Of a stretch of 64,000 nt of DNA, positions 34,926 through 46,437 are shown piece after piece (position 1 is the first letter of the stretch; each line of letters opens with the position of its first letter). This stretch comes from Rhea pennata. Lineage: Eukaryota; Chordata; Aves; Rheiformes; Rheidae. The position numbers were made by a program, and so were the translations under genes. A model generated the notes under the pieces. That model did not search any database. It saw only the letters and a list, made by a program, of their open reading frames with translations, and was not told where the DNA came from. The stretch spans positions 58,010,570 through 58,074,569 of the forward strand of contig NC_084667.1 in NCBI RefSeq assembly GCF_028389875.1. Direction: 5' to 3'.

Positions 34926-37562
34926 GAATTAGAGTGACTTTTGTGGGAGATTTTGGGCATGAGGTAGAGAAGCATCTCAACTAGATACTTTTTATATCTG
35001 AAAAAATATGCATATGTGTATTAAAATATGCACACAAACTTGCTCATGCTAGCATACTTGCACTTTTTTTTTTTTTTTTTTTAATTTCACTCCTTATATG
35101 AGAACTTCAGTGTGTTGCCTTCTTGGCAATCCGCATAGGAATTACTTAAGTATCTTCAGCCCAAAGAGTTTATGGGGAGGGAAATTCGCTCATCTTGAAC
35201 GGAAGCAGAATATTTGAACTCTATATGGAAAATATGTTGCTATGGAGAGGCTTAGGGTTCAGATGAACCTAGAAGGTAGACTGTATGTTGTCCTCTGCCG
35301 TGAAACATCAGTCGTGTCCTCAAATGCTCAAAACCTACACAGTTTGTGCTGAGACATCTCTTGGCATTAAGTATGGTCTCTTGTTATTTACTGGTCTGGA
35401 ATTCCTGAATATGGGTCAAACACTGTCTTTTAGATGAAAGTAAGTGTGGTTTTTTTTTTTTTTTTTTTCCTCAGTTTTAAGATTTTGATCTTCTTTTACC
35501 AAATCCTGTGAAGAAATGCTGATAGGCCTTTTCATACTAGCATAGATCTTGTCTTTTCTTTTCTTTTTTACCAGTGTCTGTGTTGTATAGGTACATGCTA
35601 ACGTAGTGCATTTATGGTAGCTTTTAGCAGTGTTGGAGCAGAATTTTCCAAAGGTTGTCAGATGTGCTGATCTACCGATTATGAACAACTAATTTGCTGC
35701 TTAAAAAAAAGAGAAAACTCCTAAAAACTCTGAGGTATATTGTAAAGAGTATTTCAGTAGTTTGAAACAACATATTTAAATGTCAATAACCTACTTGGAT
35801 TACTGAGAACGCTGTTGGTCGATCTCGCTTTTGTCCTAATACGTACATAGATATATGACTTGACATGCATTCAGTGTGTTGAGTGAAACTGGGAAGTTTT
35901 CTTTTAAGCCAGAAATGTGTTCTTAATGTCTGAGTCTGGACAAGAATTAAAGTGACCTGGCAGACTGTAATTCAGAAGACTGAGATGATTAAAACACATT
36001 TGACTTGAGTGAGGAGTTAGGAATATAGCAGTCTTTTGGCTTAGCTGTGTTAAACCAGTTTCTAGCTTCTGAACTCCAGTTACTGATAATGGGTAGCTAT
36101 ATATAAATGGCTGCAGTAACTGGGAAATCTTTCTTTTATCTCCAGTTGGCACGGAGATTGTGCATTTTCCTCAAATGTTGGCTTGATTACTGTGTGTGAT
36201 GTGACATACCTTACATGAGACTCTTTTAAACACAGTATATAGAATTGGGCTGTTTTCTTGTTCTGTATTAGATCAATGTAATGTGTAGGCTCTAAGTGGC
36301 CTGGAGCACAGCTGTGGTAACCACCTTGTGGTCAGTGGATCCCTTGAAATACAGGAATGGGGGAGAAGCCAAAATGGTTCTCATCAAGGGTTTTTATTTA
36401 GGAATATTCTACCTCTTGCTCAGAAACAGTGTCAGTTTTTGGTCTTCAGGCATGCTGCTAGCTTTTTCTTGGGCGTTGCACGAAAGTGCTGATGATAAGT
36501 TCTGGAAATACCAGTCTATTTCCCCTTTTTGCTTGTATTAGTTTGATATGATTTATGTTCATTGAAGCAGCTTATGATTAACATTATAAACTGTCAATTT
36601 ATACAGGAAATGGAGGAACAGGGTAGCTCAGATAATGCAAAAAGAAAAGGAAATAAATTATGTGTTAAGAGGCTGTAAGAGCAGAGATAAACATAGAAAA
36701 GAGAAGTCTGATGCTGTTGGTTTGTGGCACACAGAGATCCATATATTAGCAAAGTTACAGGCTGGTAAAACACTCCGTAGCACACTGCAATGCAACCTGA
36801 TCCAGTTCGGGTAAAATAGATAGCTCATTTGACTTCAGATAATATCTTTTGAAAACTGCCTTCATGACTGTGATCTAGGAAGTTGAAGGTCTTGAAAAGA
36901 TCTTACCTATGAAAAAATAATTTTATGCCAACAAACTTGTGTTATGCTAATTTATCCTTATCCAGTTCTGCTTTTTAGTTCCATTTCCAGTACAGATACT
37001 TCAGTTGTGGAAAGCTGATTTTGTTTTCAGCTATCTATTGAGGAACAAAATTACTTGCTGTCCTAAAGTTGTTTTCGGTTGGATTAGGGGAGAAGGGTTG
37101 TTTGTTTTCTAGAAAAGTTTGATTCTTGTTTTTATTATATAAAGGATAAATTATACATAATAAATAATAAAATACGTATTATATAAAGTATAAAAAGGGG
37201 TGTTTCAGCCTTCAGAAACTACCACTCTTTGCTCTCTTAAGAGAGGATATATTGAAATTACTTAAAAATATCAGGAAGTGCCCTATATAAGGGAAACAGT
37301 ATACATGTTCAATATGAATATTTCATTAGTATATAAAACGAACACTGTATCTGAGCTTGTATTTACCTCACCACTGACATACTGATATAGTTTGAGGTCT
37401 TTGCAACTGCCTGCTTATAAGCAAGAAACTTGTTATGAAAGGTTACTGTTTAACTGGCAAATAATTCTATAGTATATGTGATAATTTATTATTATATTGT
37501 GTACTGGGATTAATCATGCTTGTTTCTGGTGATGTCTCATGTGTCATCATGTGTCATCTTTG

Positions 37563-37563
<1 letters not shown>

Positions 37564-37593
<30 letters not shown>
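37564..37593 (+). repeat. T30 homopolymer
   Basis: Uninterrupted run of 30 T in the intron after exon 3. Confidence 0.95.
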
Positions 37594-37596
<3 letters not shown>

Positions 37597-37791
37597 CTAG
37601 AGTTATTTCTATGCACTTCTGATATCCAGTATATACTGGAAAAAGCTTCAGAGTTTGTTTGCATATATGATGTATATGTGCTAATCATTTAGCTAAGGTA
37701 ATTTAGTTTAGAGTGTAACACATAAGCAAATCTAAAGAGAAACTTTAGGATGGAGTGTCTTGATAAGTTATGAACTGCATGCACATTGCTT

Positions 37792-37858
37792 TGTGTTTAC
37801 ATGTAAATGTAAACACATGTTAACATTTTTTTTACATTTGTTTTACATGTTAACATTT
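37792..37858. repeat. Palindrome cluster with FOX-like and HNF1-like half sites
   Basis: TGTGTTTACAT (37792-37802) pairs with ATGTAAACACA (37807-37817), an 11-bp perfect stem with a 4-base loop. Each arm contains a forkhead-type GTAAACA motif in opposite orientation. ACATGTTAACATTT then occurs twice (37815-37828 and 37845-37858), and its core ATGTTAACAT is itself a perfect palindrome containing GTTAAC. Factor binding is inference. Confidence 0.85.
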
Positions 37859-40800
37859 GATGTTATGGATGCAATAACACATTTTCATTTTTCATTTTAG
37901 CTCTTGTGGCAAATTGTTAGTAACCAGAAACAATTTTTGTTTAATATTTTACAGAGACTTGAACTGCATGATTCAGGTTTAATGCTGAGGGAAAAGAAAG
38001 ATGTATTTTATTTTGTTATGAGGTAATTGCATTTGATTCCAGATTCAGATTCTTTTTTTTTTTCTTTTAAATATCTGTTAGGAAAACTATCATTCATTTG
38101 TAAGTTCTATAAAGTTAGTTTACTCTAAAGCCATTAGGAGATCAAACCTAATGTTTTTCAATTTTTGGAACTTATTTTTCAGCCATATTTTTAAAATAAA
38201 TGTTATTTTTCCTCTGATTTTACTGAGATTATAGTTGTCCCTTATAGTTGTCCCCAAATGAGAGCAGTGTGCTAGTGTTGGCCTCAGTGGAACAGCACCC
38301 GTGTGTTGCTCTTCTCATTGTTTGACTTTCCAAGAATGTAATTGGCCAAGATAAAAAAAAAAAAAAAAAAGACAAAAAATAGAACTGCGAACAGTGTGGC
38401 ATTTCACCAGCAGTTAATTACCAACCTAAATGTTCTGTTCAAGACTATTAATATAGGAAAAATAAAACTAAAGGTTAAAACCCACCCTATTAAAAATACT
38501 CATCAGATTTTAGAATTTTAGTAATGCTTGCTTTGGAGGTTGACTTTTTCTTTGGCATGGCACAGTCTCTCTAGATTATGTAGTTCTAGTCTACTTCTTG
38601 TCCATTATGTACATTTGGTTTATATGCTACAAGGGATTTTTGACAGTATGAACAAGTGAGCATGCTTATATTTGTATGAATTATTTTGCAAGGCTATGCT
38701 TATTTCAGTAAACTATTAAGTGTAGTGTTTGGAAAGAGCTGTTATACAGAGTGAGATTTTTAAGTATGTGGTTGGAATCCCTATGCTATGTAAGAGTGTT
38801 GCAGTAAGGATGCTTAAATACAATATTAAGGTTTTCTGATTGGGATATAAGGTTTTATACATTGTAAAACACAACTGTTTCAGAAATCTAACTAATTTGC
38901 AAGGAATAATTCACTGAAGGATAGTGTTCTCTTTCAGCACTAGAATAACACATTTAAAAAAAAGGTCAGTGCTCCTTGATACTGTTCTGAAATGCTGCAG
39001 AATTTCACAACCAACATGCGTCAGTCATACATATGTAAATTTGGGCATGATTCACATATATGCTTTTTGTAAGCATTAATGTATTTGCTTTTTCCAAGCT
39101 AGATATAAATCTGTTTATAGCCTTATAGATAGCTCCTGTAATACCAAAGTATTGAGGGTGTTTTTTTGTTTTGTTTTTAGGTGAAGGTGAACATTGCTGT
39201 AGGTAGTCTTAAAGATGGTGTTTATAGTTCAGTTTTAATTTTCAAATATAGTTCCTAATTTGTTTACAGAACTACTACTTATTTCTCAGAGTTGGGTTTC
39301 TGATCTTGAAAATGTGGATACGGTTTTCTTATGAAAGCATATATTAAGGTAGGAAGAAATGTATTGAGTTAACAGATGGGCCACCTAAACTTTTCAGTAG
39401 TGAGACATAGAGAGGATGGAATATTGTGCCGTTTTTTTGGTGTAGAATTTCATGTATTTCATGGTGTTTCATTTTTTATCAACTCTGGTTTGCACGTTCT
39501 AGACAAGATGTGTGTTTCTTGCTTAGTTTTTTTTATGTTGAAATCATGCTTTAAGTCATAGCTATTTAAAAAAAAAAAAAAAAAGAATAGTAATAATGTG
39601 ACAGGTCATAAGGATGCTGTTTTTCTGAGCACATTCCATGTAGTGTATGTGCAGTTTCTTTCTTTTTCAACCAGAGACTGTAGAGTTGTGCCAAATTCTA
39701 AGTCTGTTTTGTGCAAGAGGATAACTTTAGGATGGTGTCTCAACTTGTCTGCTTTTGATACAGGACTTTGATAGGGAGAAAAATATTATTAAAGCTTTCC
39801 AAATGTTTTAAAGTCATAAATAGCTGTCTAGGAGATGGCTCAGTTTTCATCCTCTGTACAGACTTAGTCTGATAGATCAAGATTGCAGAAAAGGTGCTTC
39901 CAGTTTAAGATTTTGATAGTTCAAAAAACAATCAGACCAAATACTTGTTGATAAAAGTGCTGTAACCATGAGGAAGGAGGAGAAGCAGGAATTTCTAGAG
40001 AGATCAGAAGCAGAAGACCTGTGTATTACTCTCAATGAAAGAGTACAGATAGCCAAACAAAACTTGTGGTGAAGGTAAATAAGCTGAACAGCATACTTAG
40101 AAATAAGCTCAAAATGTATTTTTCTCTGTGCTACAAAGTAATTCAACCACATATGTTTAGATTGATACGAGTTTGTGGAAAATGTAAGTTCACATTCAAA
40201 GAAATGGTGTTACCTGTTCATTTAAAATTACTATCCATTTTCTTGAAATGAAGGAGATTCAATTACGTATCTCCAGTGAGTCTATGGGAATAGTAGAAAG
40301 AAAAGACTTTCTATGAGGGGCACTTTTCTCCTAAACTATTGAGATTGGAGATCTCAATGTTTAATGGCACCTTTGTCATAGAAACCTTCTCCTGTCGGTT
40401 ATAAATTAGGGAGAGAACAAAAGTACAGTCCTTAAGCCATTCTTGTTTAATTGCAGTTCTTATGTGCGTGCTTAGTAATTAAGGAATCTTGTTCAGTTGC
40501 AAGGTGGTAGCGTTGCTGTTTAGCTAAAAGAATTTTATGCAAAGTAAGATGGTAGATTATCTTTATGGTAGCATTATCCAGTTTAATTTGTCCTAAAATG
40601 TAGTGCATTTAAATGCAAAACAAGTTAATTCTCATGCAAATCATCAATGAATACAGTTTTGTGGAACAGTTGATATTTTTCTCCCTTGTATGTGAACCAT
40701 ATTGGACTAACTTGGTATGCTAAGTGATATTTTTCTGGTCCTGGCTGCATTCATGTTTTGATAGCGTTTTTGGCAGCCCTGATTTTGTAATGAATTTGTT

Positions 40801-43544
40801 GAAACAAAAAGATACATAAGGGAAGACACTGCAAGAGCTCTTTCTCTCCTACATCAGCATCATTAGGTATCAGTAAGTGTATATATTGTATCATGTAAAA
40901 GAACCGTGGAGATTTTTTTTGTCATTTTATTTAGTAACTTCATGTTTTTGAACTTTGATCTTTAAAACTTTATCTTAGTGTTGTATAAACAGGCATTGCT
41001 GTATTTAAATTTCCTTTAAATGTCTAGCTAAATTATTGAAATAAATTTGTTGTAGAATGGCATAATACAAAAGCTGGCAGTTGTGTGGTGTACGTACTGG
41101 AAAGCATGCTCTATCAAATCATTTAATATTAAAATATTTTAGCAATTATCTATTCTGAGTTATTTTGTAACACATTAAAGATTAAGAAATATGACACTTT
41201 GAATAACCACCAAAAAAGTAGGCAAGAGAAATATTTTTCTTGAAATGTGTGTGAATTTCTTTAGCTAGCTTTACATGAAGTCATAGGTTTGGATAAATGA
41301 GCCATTTTTCATTTCAACTGTCCTATCAAACACCTACTCATTAGTCAGCAGCTGAAAGTGTTAGAAGAATGCTCTACATCTGTCACTGGCAGCATTTCCT
41401 ACCAAACTTGTTTCTACTGAGGCTTGGATACAATCCATAAAAATAGGCTTTATAAAGCAGTATTGCTTATTTTCTAGGTTCTTACCTGAACAGACGTTCA
41501 GAGTTTAGATCTCTTTTAAAATACGTTGTTACTGTGCCCGTATTTACAAAGAGAATGGTTCATTCCTTTGCATAGGTCTTTATCATCATCAGACCTAGAC
41601 ATTTTTGTCATTGCACTACACTTCTCCTTTCATAAAACCTCTACTAATCAAACATTGAAAGCACGGTTTATACATTTAAAAACAAGTGAGTATTTGTAGG
41701 ATAACTAATGTGCTCTCAGATTTTTTTTCTTAAATGTAAATTTTTGTGCTTCATTTTTTTGCAGATGACTTGTGTGACTTATGTAATAAGGCAATTGTTT
41801 GCTAATTCTATTTTTAATCACTATATTAGAGTAAATGCTATCAGATTTTCAACATGTGAGATACAGTACTGTCTTTCTCCATGCTGCTTCTACATGCTTC
41901 TTAGGAAGTCTTTTGTGGGGGAGTGGGGGGTAATCCATACCTGTTTTATCTGTCTGGGTAGGGATTATTTGTTTGTTTTTAATCTGCGTATTTATTTAGA
42001 TAGTTAGGCATTAACATGGAGTTTGCAGCCTCAGTTTCCTTGAAGAGCATTTTGTTGTACATTTTCCTTTTGGCTCGAGTCAGAATTTTGTATGAGAAGT
42101 GTAGTAGTCTTCCTGTCACTGTAGTTTCTCCTTTAGGGTGTATAGTATCCATGGTGACATTTCACCTCTAAAGCATAGTAACTTACTATCCTTGAGTTAC
42201 CTTCTGAACTATTTGGTCAGGCTTGTGAAGAAACCCTAATTTTTTTCACTCTTATGTCATCCATGAAAATGATAATGCTTTTCTTAGGCTGTAATTTTAT
42301 TTTTTTAAGTTGTTCCTACCAGTAAATATTAGTTACGTTCATTCCCATCCCTTTTCTGTGTGATTGGTGAACTAGAAAACAGAGCTGATCTGGCTCAAAC
42401 TAATCTATTTCCTTTTTATTTTAACTCTGATCAGTCTCCAAATATGATTCAAGCGTGTATCTGTACAAGCCCTCGTACTGGCTCAAGGGTACAAGGATTT
42501 CAGACGGTTAGACGCGTATGGCTCAGAGGTGGCGTTGCAGTCCTAGCTGATATGGCTTAGTTCAGCTTACACTGCCATCAAACAGAGTCTAGGTTAACAG
42601 AAAACCAACCCAATGAAAAAAGTCAGGGCCTTTCTGTTGCATTAGTGGACTCTAAAATGGCTCTGCCGCAGGGCTGACCACTGGAGAAGATGGGAGCAAA
42701 ATAGAGCAGATGGGAATGCAGGAATAGGACTGAAGCAGTCTGCATCTGCTCTGGCTTATGTTACTGAGGAATAGCAGCTTCAGTAGCGATGGATTTATGC
42801 CTTTAGTTATCCTTAGTGTTCAGACTAGAAAAACAAACCAAGCAACCCTCACTCGTTCTGAGAGGTAAACGACTTTGTCCAAGGGGTACTCATGTAAACA
42901 GAGATCCATTTGAGTTTAACTACCTTCTATTTTCCTGACTCTGTCACTAGTAGTTACTTAGTACAATTTTGATTCTCTTGTGACAGAAGTGTCTTCACGC
43001 ATTTATTCAAGCACCCTCTTCTGCCTCTCACTGTTATTCATTAGCGCCATTCCACTGGCCCTGTTTCCTTTCCCTCCCCATTAGTAAATCAGTTCCTAAC
43101 TACTTTTTCTTTATAATCTTTTTCCCAAATGATGTTTCTCAAAATAATTCCACTTCAGTAAATAATTTCCTTTGGTGGCATATCAAATCTGCTAAGGCTG
43201 AAACAAAGGGAGGCTATACAAAGCTAGCTAGCTAGCAGAATGTTCTCTTCATCTGTCAAATGGTAAGAAGATACCAGATTCTGTAAGAGGAAGGTCTTGT
43301 AAACATTCAAGTTCTGTAACTTCCTTAGTGTTCCATAAGAAACAAGCAGGAATATACTCAATTACGACTCTTTAAGCCAGTTTTGCGGTAATTTACTAAG
43401 TATTGGCCTTTGATGTCATGGAGTCCTCCTACAAAGAGGAAGAAGTGTGAATAGGATGTGGATTATTTCACAAGACAAAACTTACCTGAATGTGACTTAG
43501 TGCTCCCCCAGTACTACTGCTAGCACAGTGAAGAACTCTCTCTA

Positions 43545-43546
<2 letters not shown>

Positions 43547-43574
<28 letters not shown>
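43547..43574. repeat. (TG)14 microsatellite
   Basis: Uninterrupted TG repeats followed by a G-rich stretch. Confidence 0.97.
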
Positions 43575-43575
<1 letters not shown>

Positions 43576-44695
43576 TGAGGGGGGGAGGGAGGAGGTGATG
43601 TCTTAAACCATCGTTGACATTTTGCAAATGAATGTGTGACTACTCGAGCCATGCTTTATCATGCAAAAAAATAGGAAACAGCACTGTAGCTAAAGCAGTG
43701 TTCCCTGTTTGCTCTGTTGTGTTCCAGTGCAGTAGTTAAGTTTTGTGCCATTGTACTAGCAGTCTTCCCTACCGTTTTAATCTTTGCAGGGAGTCTCAAA
43801 GAGACAGAAGCAGCAGTTGAGCATTAAAGGAAAGATGCAAGCGGAGAGGAGGGGAGAATGTTACAGAGCAGCTGCCTTTTAAAGATGTGGTTACTAGATA
43901 AACTAGAATTTGAAACCAAATTTTTTTCATCACACTGAGGTTTATCGTAATAGAACAATTTAATTTTTACTTTAGATGTGGAATAGAAACTGGATGTATA
44001 TTTAAAAAATATTCACTTTATGAAAATAGTGTGTGTGTATATAAAAAAAAATATTAAAACTGAAATGAACTGCTTCTTTCATCCATCAAGATCTTGTAGA
44101 GCATTTTAAAATCTAGTTTTGTTAAAAGGCCTATCTGTGATGGTCTTACTTTTGTAAGACTAAAACTTTGTAACTGCCAAATACTAGATACAAAATAATA
44201 ATACTGGTTTTAAAATTACTTTTGAGAATTTCGTTAAATAAACCTCTCATGTTTTGCCTAGAGTGGAAGGACAAGTGACTTGAATCTTTGATGCTCTCTA
44301 CTTAAAGAAAAGGTTTTAAAAAGGCATCAGCAGCTCATCTAGTCCATTTTGTTATGCTTGGAAGTGGACCACATACATTTATGTCATTCCTGATGTTTGT
44401 CCTGCAGTTTTTTAAAATTACTGGATGGATAGTTTGCAGTATTTTGTTTCACTATGCTTATTTTGAGATGGTGTTGTTTAGTATTTGAATCTTCCTTGCT
44501 GTAGAAGGGATTTATTGTCTGTAGTGAATAGAGAAAAGCTAATTCCCCTCCTCTTCATATTTACTGCTTAAAATACTTAGATACCCTCAGTGTAGTCCTC
44601 TGTACCCCCAAAAGCAGGTTGTGGGGGGGTCTCTGTTTTCCAAACAAATGGCATTCCAAATAAAGGATATTGTTTGTCTCTCTCTCCTCCTCCCT

Positions 44696-44722
44696 CCCCC
44701 CCCCCCCCCCCAAAAAAAAAAA
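44696..44722. repeat. C16-A11 homopolymer junction
   Basis: A run of 16 C passes directly into 11 A, preceded by a CT-rich stretch from about 44,677. Length in the assembly may be unreliable. Confidence 0.93.
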
Positions 44723-45661
44723 TCTAGATTGGCATCCTTGGGGCTTTCTCGCTAGGTTTACATCCTTCTTGAACTGTGACATCCGAAAGGTACTACTTCA
44801 AATCAGACCTGGTCAACAAATCTAAGGAATTTCACCGTGTGTCCAGTGGGTGCTCTTAAACATCCCAGTTCGTCTTTTCCCTTCATCCAATTCAGTAATA
44901 CTCAGTGCAACTCTAACTCACCCGTGACTTAGTATCGCTAGTGTGCTACCATTTCCCAGCTAGGTACGCATATGCCTAGTTATTTGTTTGTGCTCCAAAT
45001 ATACATAAGCAAATTATGTAATTTAAAAGTCTTTCTCTTTTTCTGATGCTCACCTTTCTTGAAGATATGGATTAGGACAGTGTCATTAGATTAAGTAATT
45101 TAAATCTTTAAAGGTTACATTCTGGTGCAGATAGTATTTAGGGGGAAGCACAAATGCGGAGAAGGTACAGGAGTAACATTGCCAGTTTCTCTGAACATCG
45201 CTCCCAGAGGTGCAGTATGTAGAAGAGGCAATGATCTTTCAAAACAGCTGTTAGTAAGCAGACATGTTCAAATCTCTCATGATAAACAAAATGTTCCCTA
45301 CGGTTCTAAATGCCTTAAATAACTTCAGTAAAAGGTTTGAAAGTTGTTGTTTTGCAACTTTTTTTTTTGTATTTCTGGGATTATGCAGCAAAAACAGTCT
45401 TTTGTATGCTTGTATACAGTGATATATTGGTTCTTAGTGCCGCAATACTTTGTTCTTTATCTGTAACATTTTAAAATAAAAAATTATTATTGAACTTTTA
45501 AAAAAGAAAAACTTGTTTTGCAACATCTGATTTTAACATTAGATTAAACCTATGACAGCTCTACTTTAGCTTGAATTATTATTAGGAGTTTCAAAGTATC
45601 AAACTTGACCTTTCCCATGTGGAAATATGTGACTTGCTGATACGTGTTTGCTTGTGAATTC

Positions 45662-45679
45662 GTGTGTGTGTGTGTGTGT
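45662..45679. repeat. (GT)9 microsatellite
   Basis: GT repeat followed by TGCATACATA units. Confidence 0.9.
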
Positions 45680-46002
45680 ATGCATACATACCCGTATATA
45701 CATGTGACATTCAAAAGTTAAACTGTGCTTCACGCTGACTTTAATATTTCTTTTAAAGACTCTTTTTTTTTTTTTTAGATGACCCGCCTCTTAATTTGGC
45801 CTTCGAAACTTAACGTTGTAGGAGATGTTAATGCAAGTGTGTTTTCACTGTGAAGCTGGCCTCTTACTTGGTGATTTTTGGCAATTCTGTTAAAAGAAAC
45901 GTGCAACTTTGCTCTTTTCAGGAAAAGATGCGTGCACCGGCGCTAGCAGGTGTGCCCCGAACGTTCTTGGGGGCTAAAGAGCGACTGTAAAATCATCTTG
46001 AT

Positions 46003-46035
<33 letters not shown>

Positions 46036-46038
<3 letters not shown>

Positions 46039-46343
46039 TACAACAGGTCACCTCCCGTGGCAGCTGCGGCGGAGGCGCGGCACGGCGGAGGCGCGGCGCG
46101 GCACGGCACGGCACGGCGCGGCGCGCAGTGACAGCCCCGCGGCGGGCGCTCCTCATTTGCAGCTTCCTCGGTGTCATTTGAAGTGGCGGGCGGCAGCCAA
46201 TGGGGCCGCCGCTGCCCGCTGACATCACGCACCAGCCCGTTCCCTCCAGCTGCAGAGCGCTTCAGTTTCTGTCTTTTTTTAAACTAAAATGGAGGCTGGG
46301 TCCTTGCCTTAAGGAGTACGTTGCCTTTCCTGCCGAAGCCTAG
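46036..46343 (+). promoter_or_regulatory. PPP2R5C: PPP2R5C promoter 2 / CpG island and 5' UTR (MLTCN isoform)
   Basis: A second, smaller CpG island starts right after an A27 tract (46009-46035), a nucleosome-disfavouring sequence. It contains GGCACGGC-type tandem GC repeats (about 46077-46125), CCAAT at 46197-46201 in CAGCCAATGGGG, and a CRE/AP-1-like TGACATCA at 46220-46227. No TATA box is evident. Transcription probably starts around 46,240-46,285 (inference). The same 12-mer CAGCCAATGGGG occurs in promoter 1 at 14342-14353. The island continues through the exon to about 46,560. Confidence 0.8.
46289..46312 (+). promoter_or_regulatory. PPP2R5C: Upstream ORF, 7 codons, in the MLTCN leader
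   Basis: ATG at 46289 (context AAAATGG, A at -3 and G at +4, strong) opens a short frame encoding MEAGSLP and stops at TAA 46310-46312, 31 bases before the main ATG. If transcription starts upstream of 46,289, this uORF would intercept scanning ribosomes. Confidence 0.6.
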
Positions 46344-46437
46344 ATGTTGACATGTAACAGAGCTGGCAGCAGGATGGTGGTTGATGCGGCCAGTTCCAAC
46401 GGGCCCTTCCAGCCCGTGGCCCTCCTGCACATTCGAG
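46344..46437 (+). CDS. PPP2R5C: PPP2R5C alternative first exon (MLTCN N-terminus)
   Basis: This exon encodes [20 protein letters not shown] and continues to PVALLHIR, 31 residues plus one base, ending CGAG|GTGAGT at 46438. It is the well-known alternative N-terminus of B56-gamma, which in mammals begins [16 protein letters not shown] (from memory of the family). The start is fixed by an in-frame TAG immediately upstream (46341-46343). The context of this ATG is poor (T at -3, T at +4), whereas Met11 (46374) has A at -3 and G at +4. The terminal G is in phase 1, exactly like exon 3, so both first-exon routes can be spliced to the same downstream exon to form Asp. The product would direct PP2A to substrates through the B56 HEAT-repeat body, which is encoded beyond this window. 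Confidence 0.96.

Larger units (their letters stand above)
34876..46035 (+). other. PPP2R5C: PPP2R5C intron between exon 3 and the second promoter
   Basis: AT-rich, with no supported exon. It contains U-rich tracts at 34904, 35064, 35450 and 37564, A tracts at 38353-38370 and 39568-39584, the palindrome cluster at 37792-37858, a TG microsatellite at 43547 and a C16-A11 run at 44696. A 13-bp tandem duplication (TTATAGTTGTCCC x2) lies at 38229-38254. A 27-base A tract (46009-46035) abuts the second CpG island. Confidence 0.85.

Noticed and set aside
43224..43238. GCTAGCTAGCTAGC palindrome
   Set aside because: A short CTAG simple repeat, self-complementary by composition; not counted in the hairpin excess.
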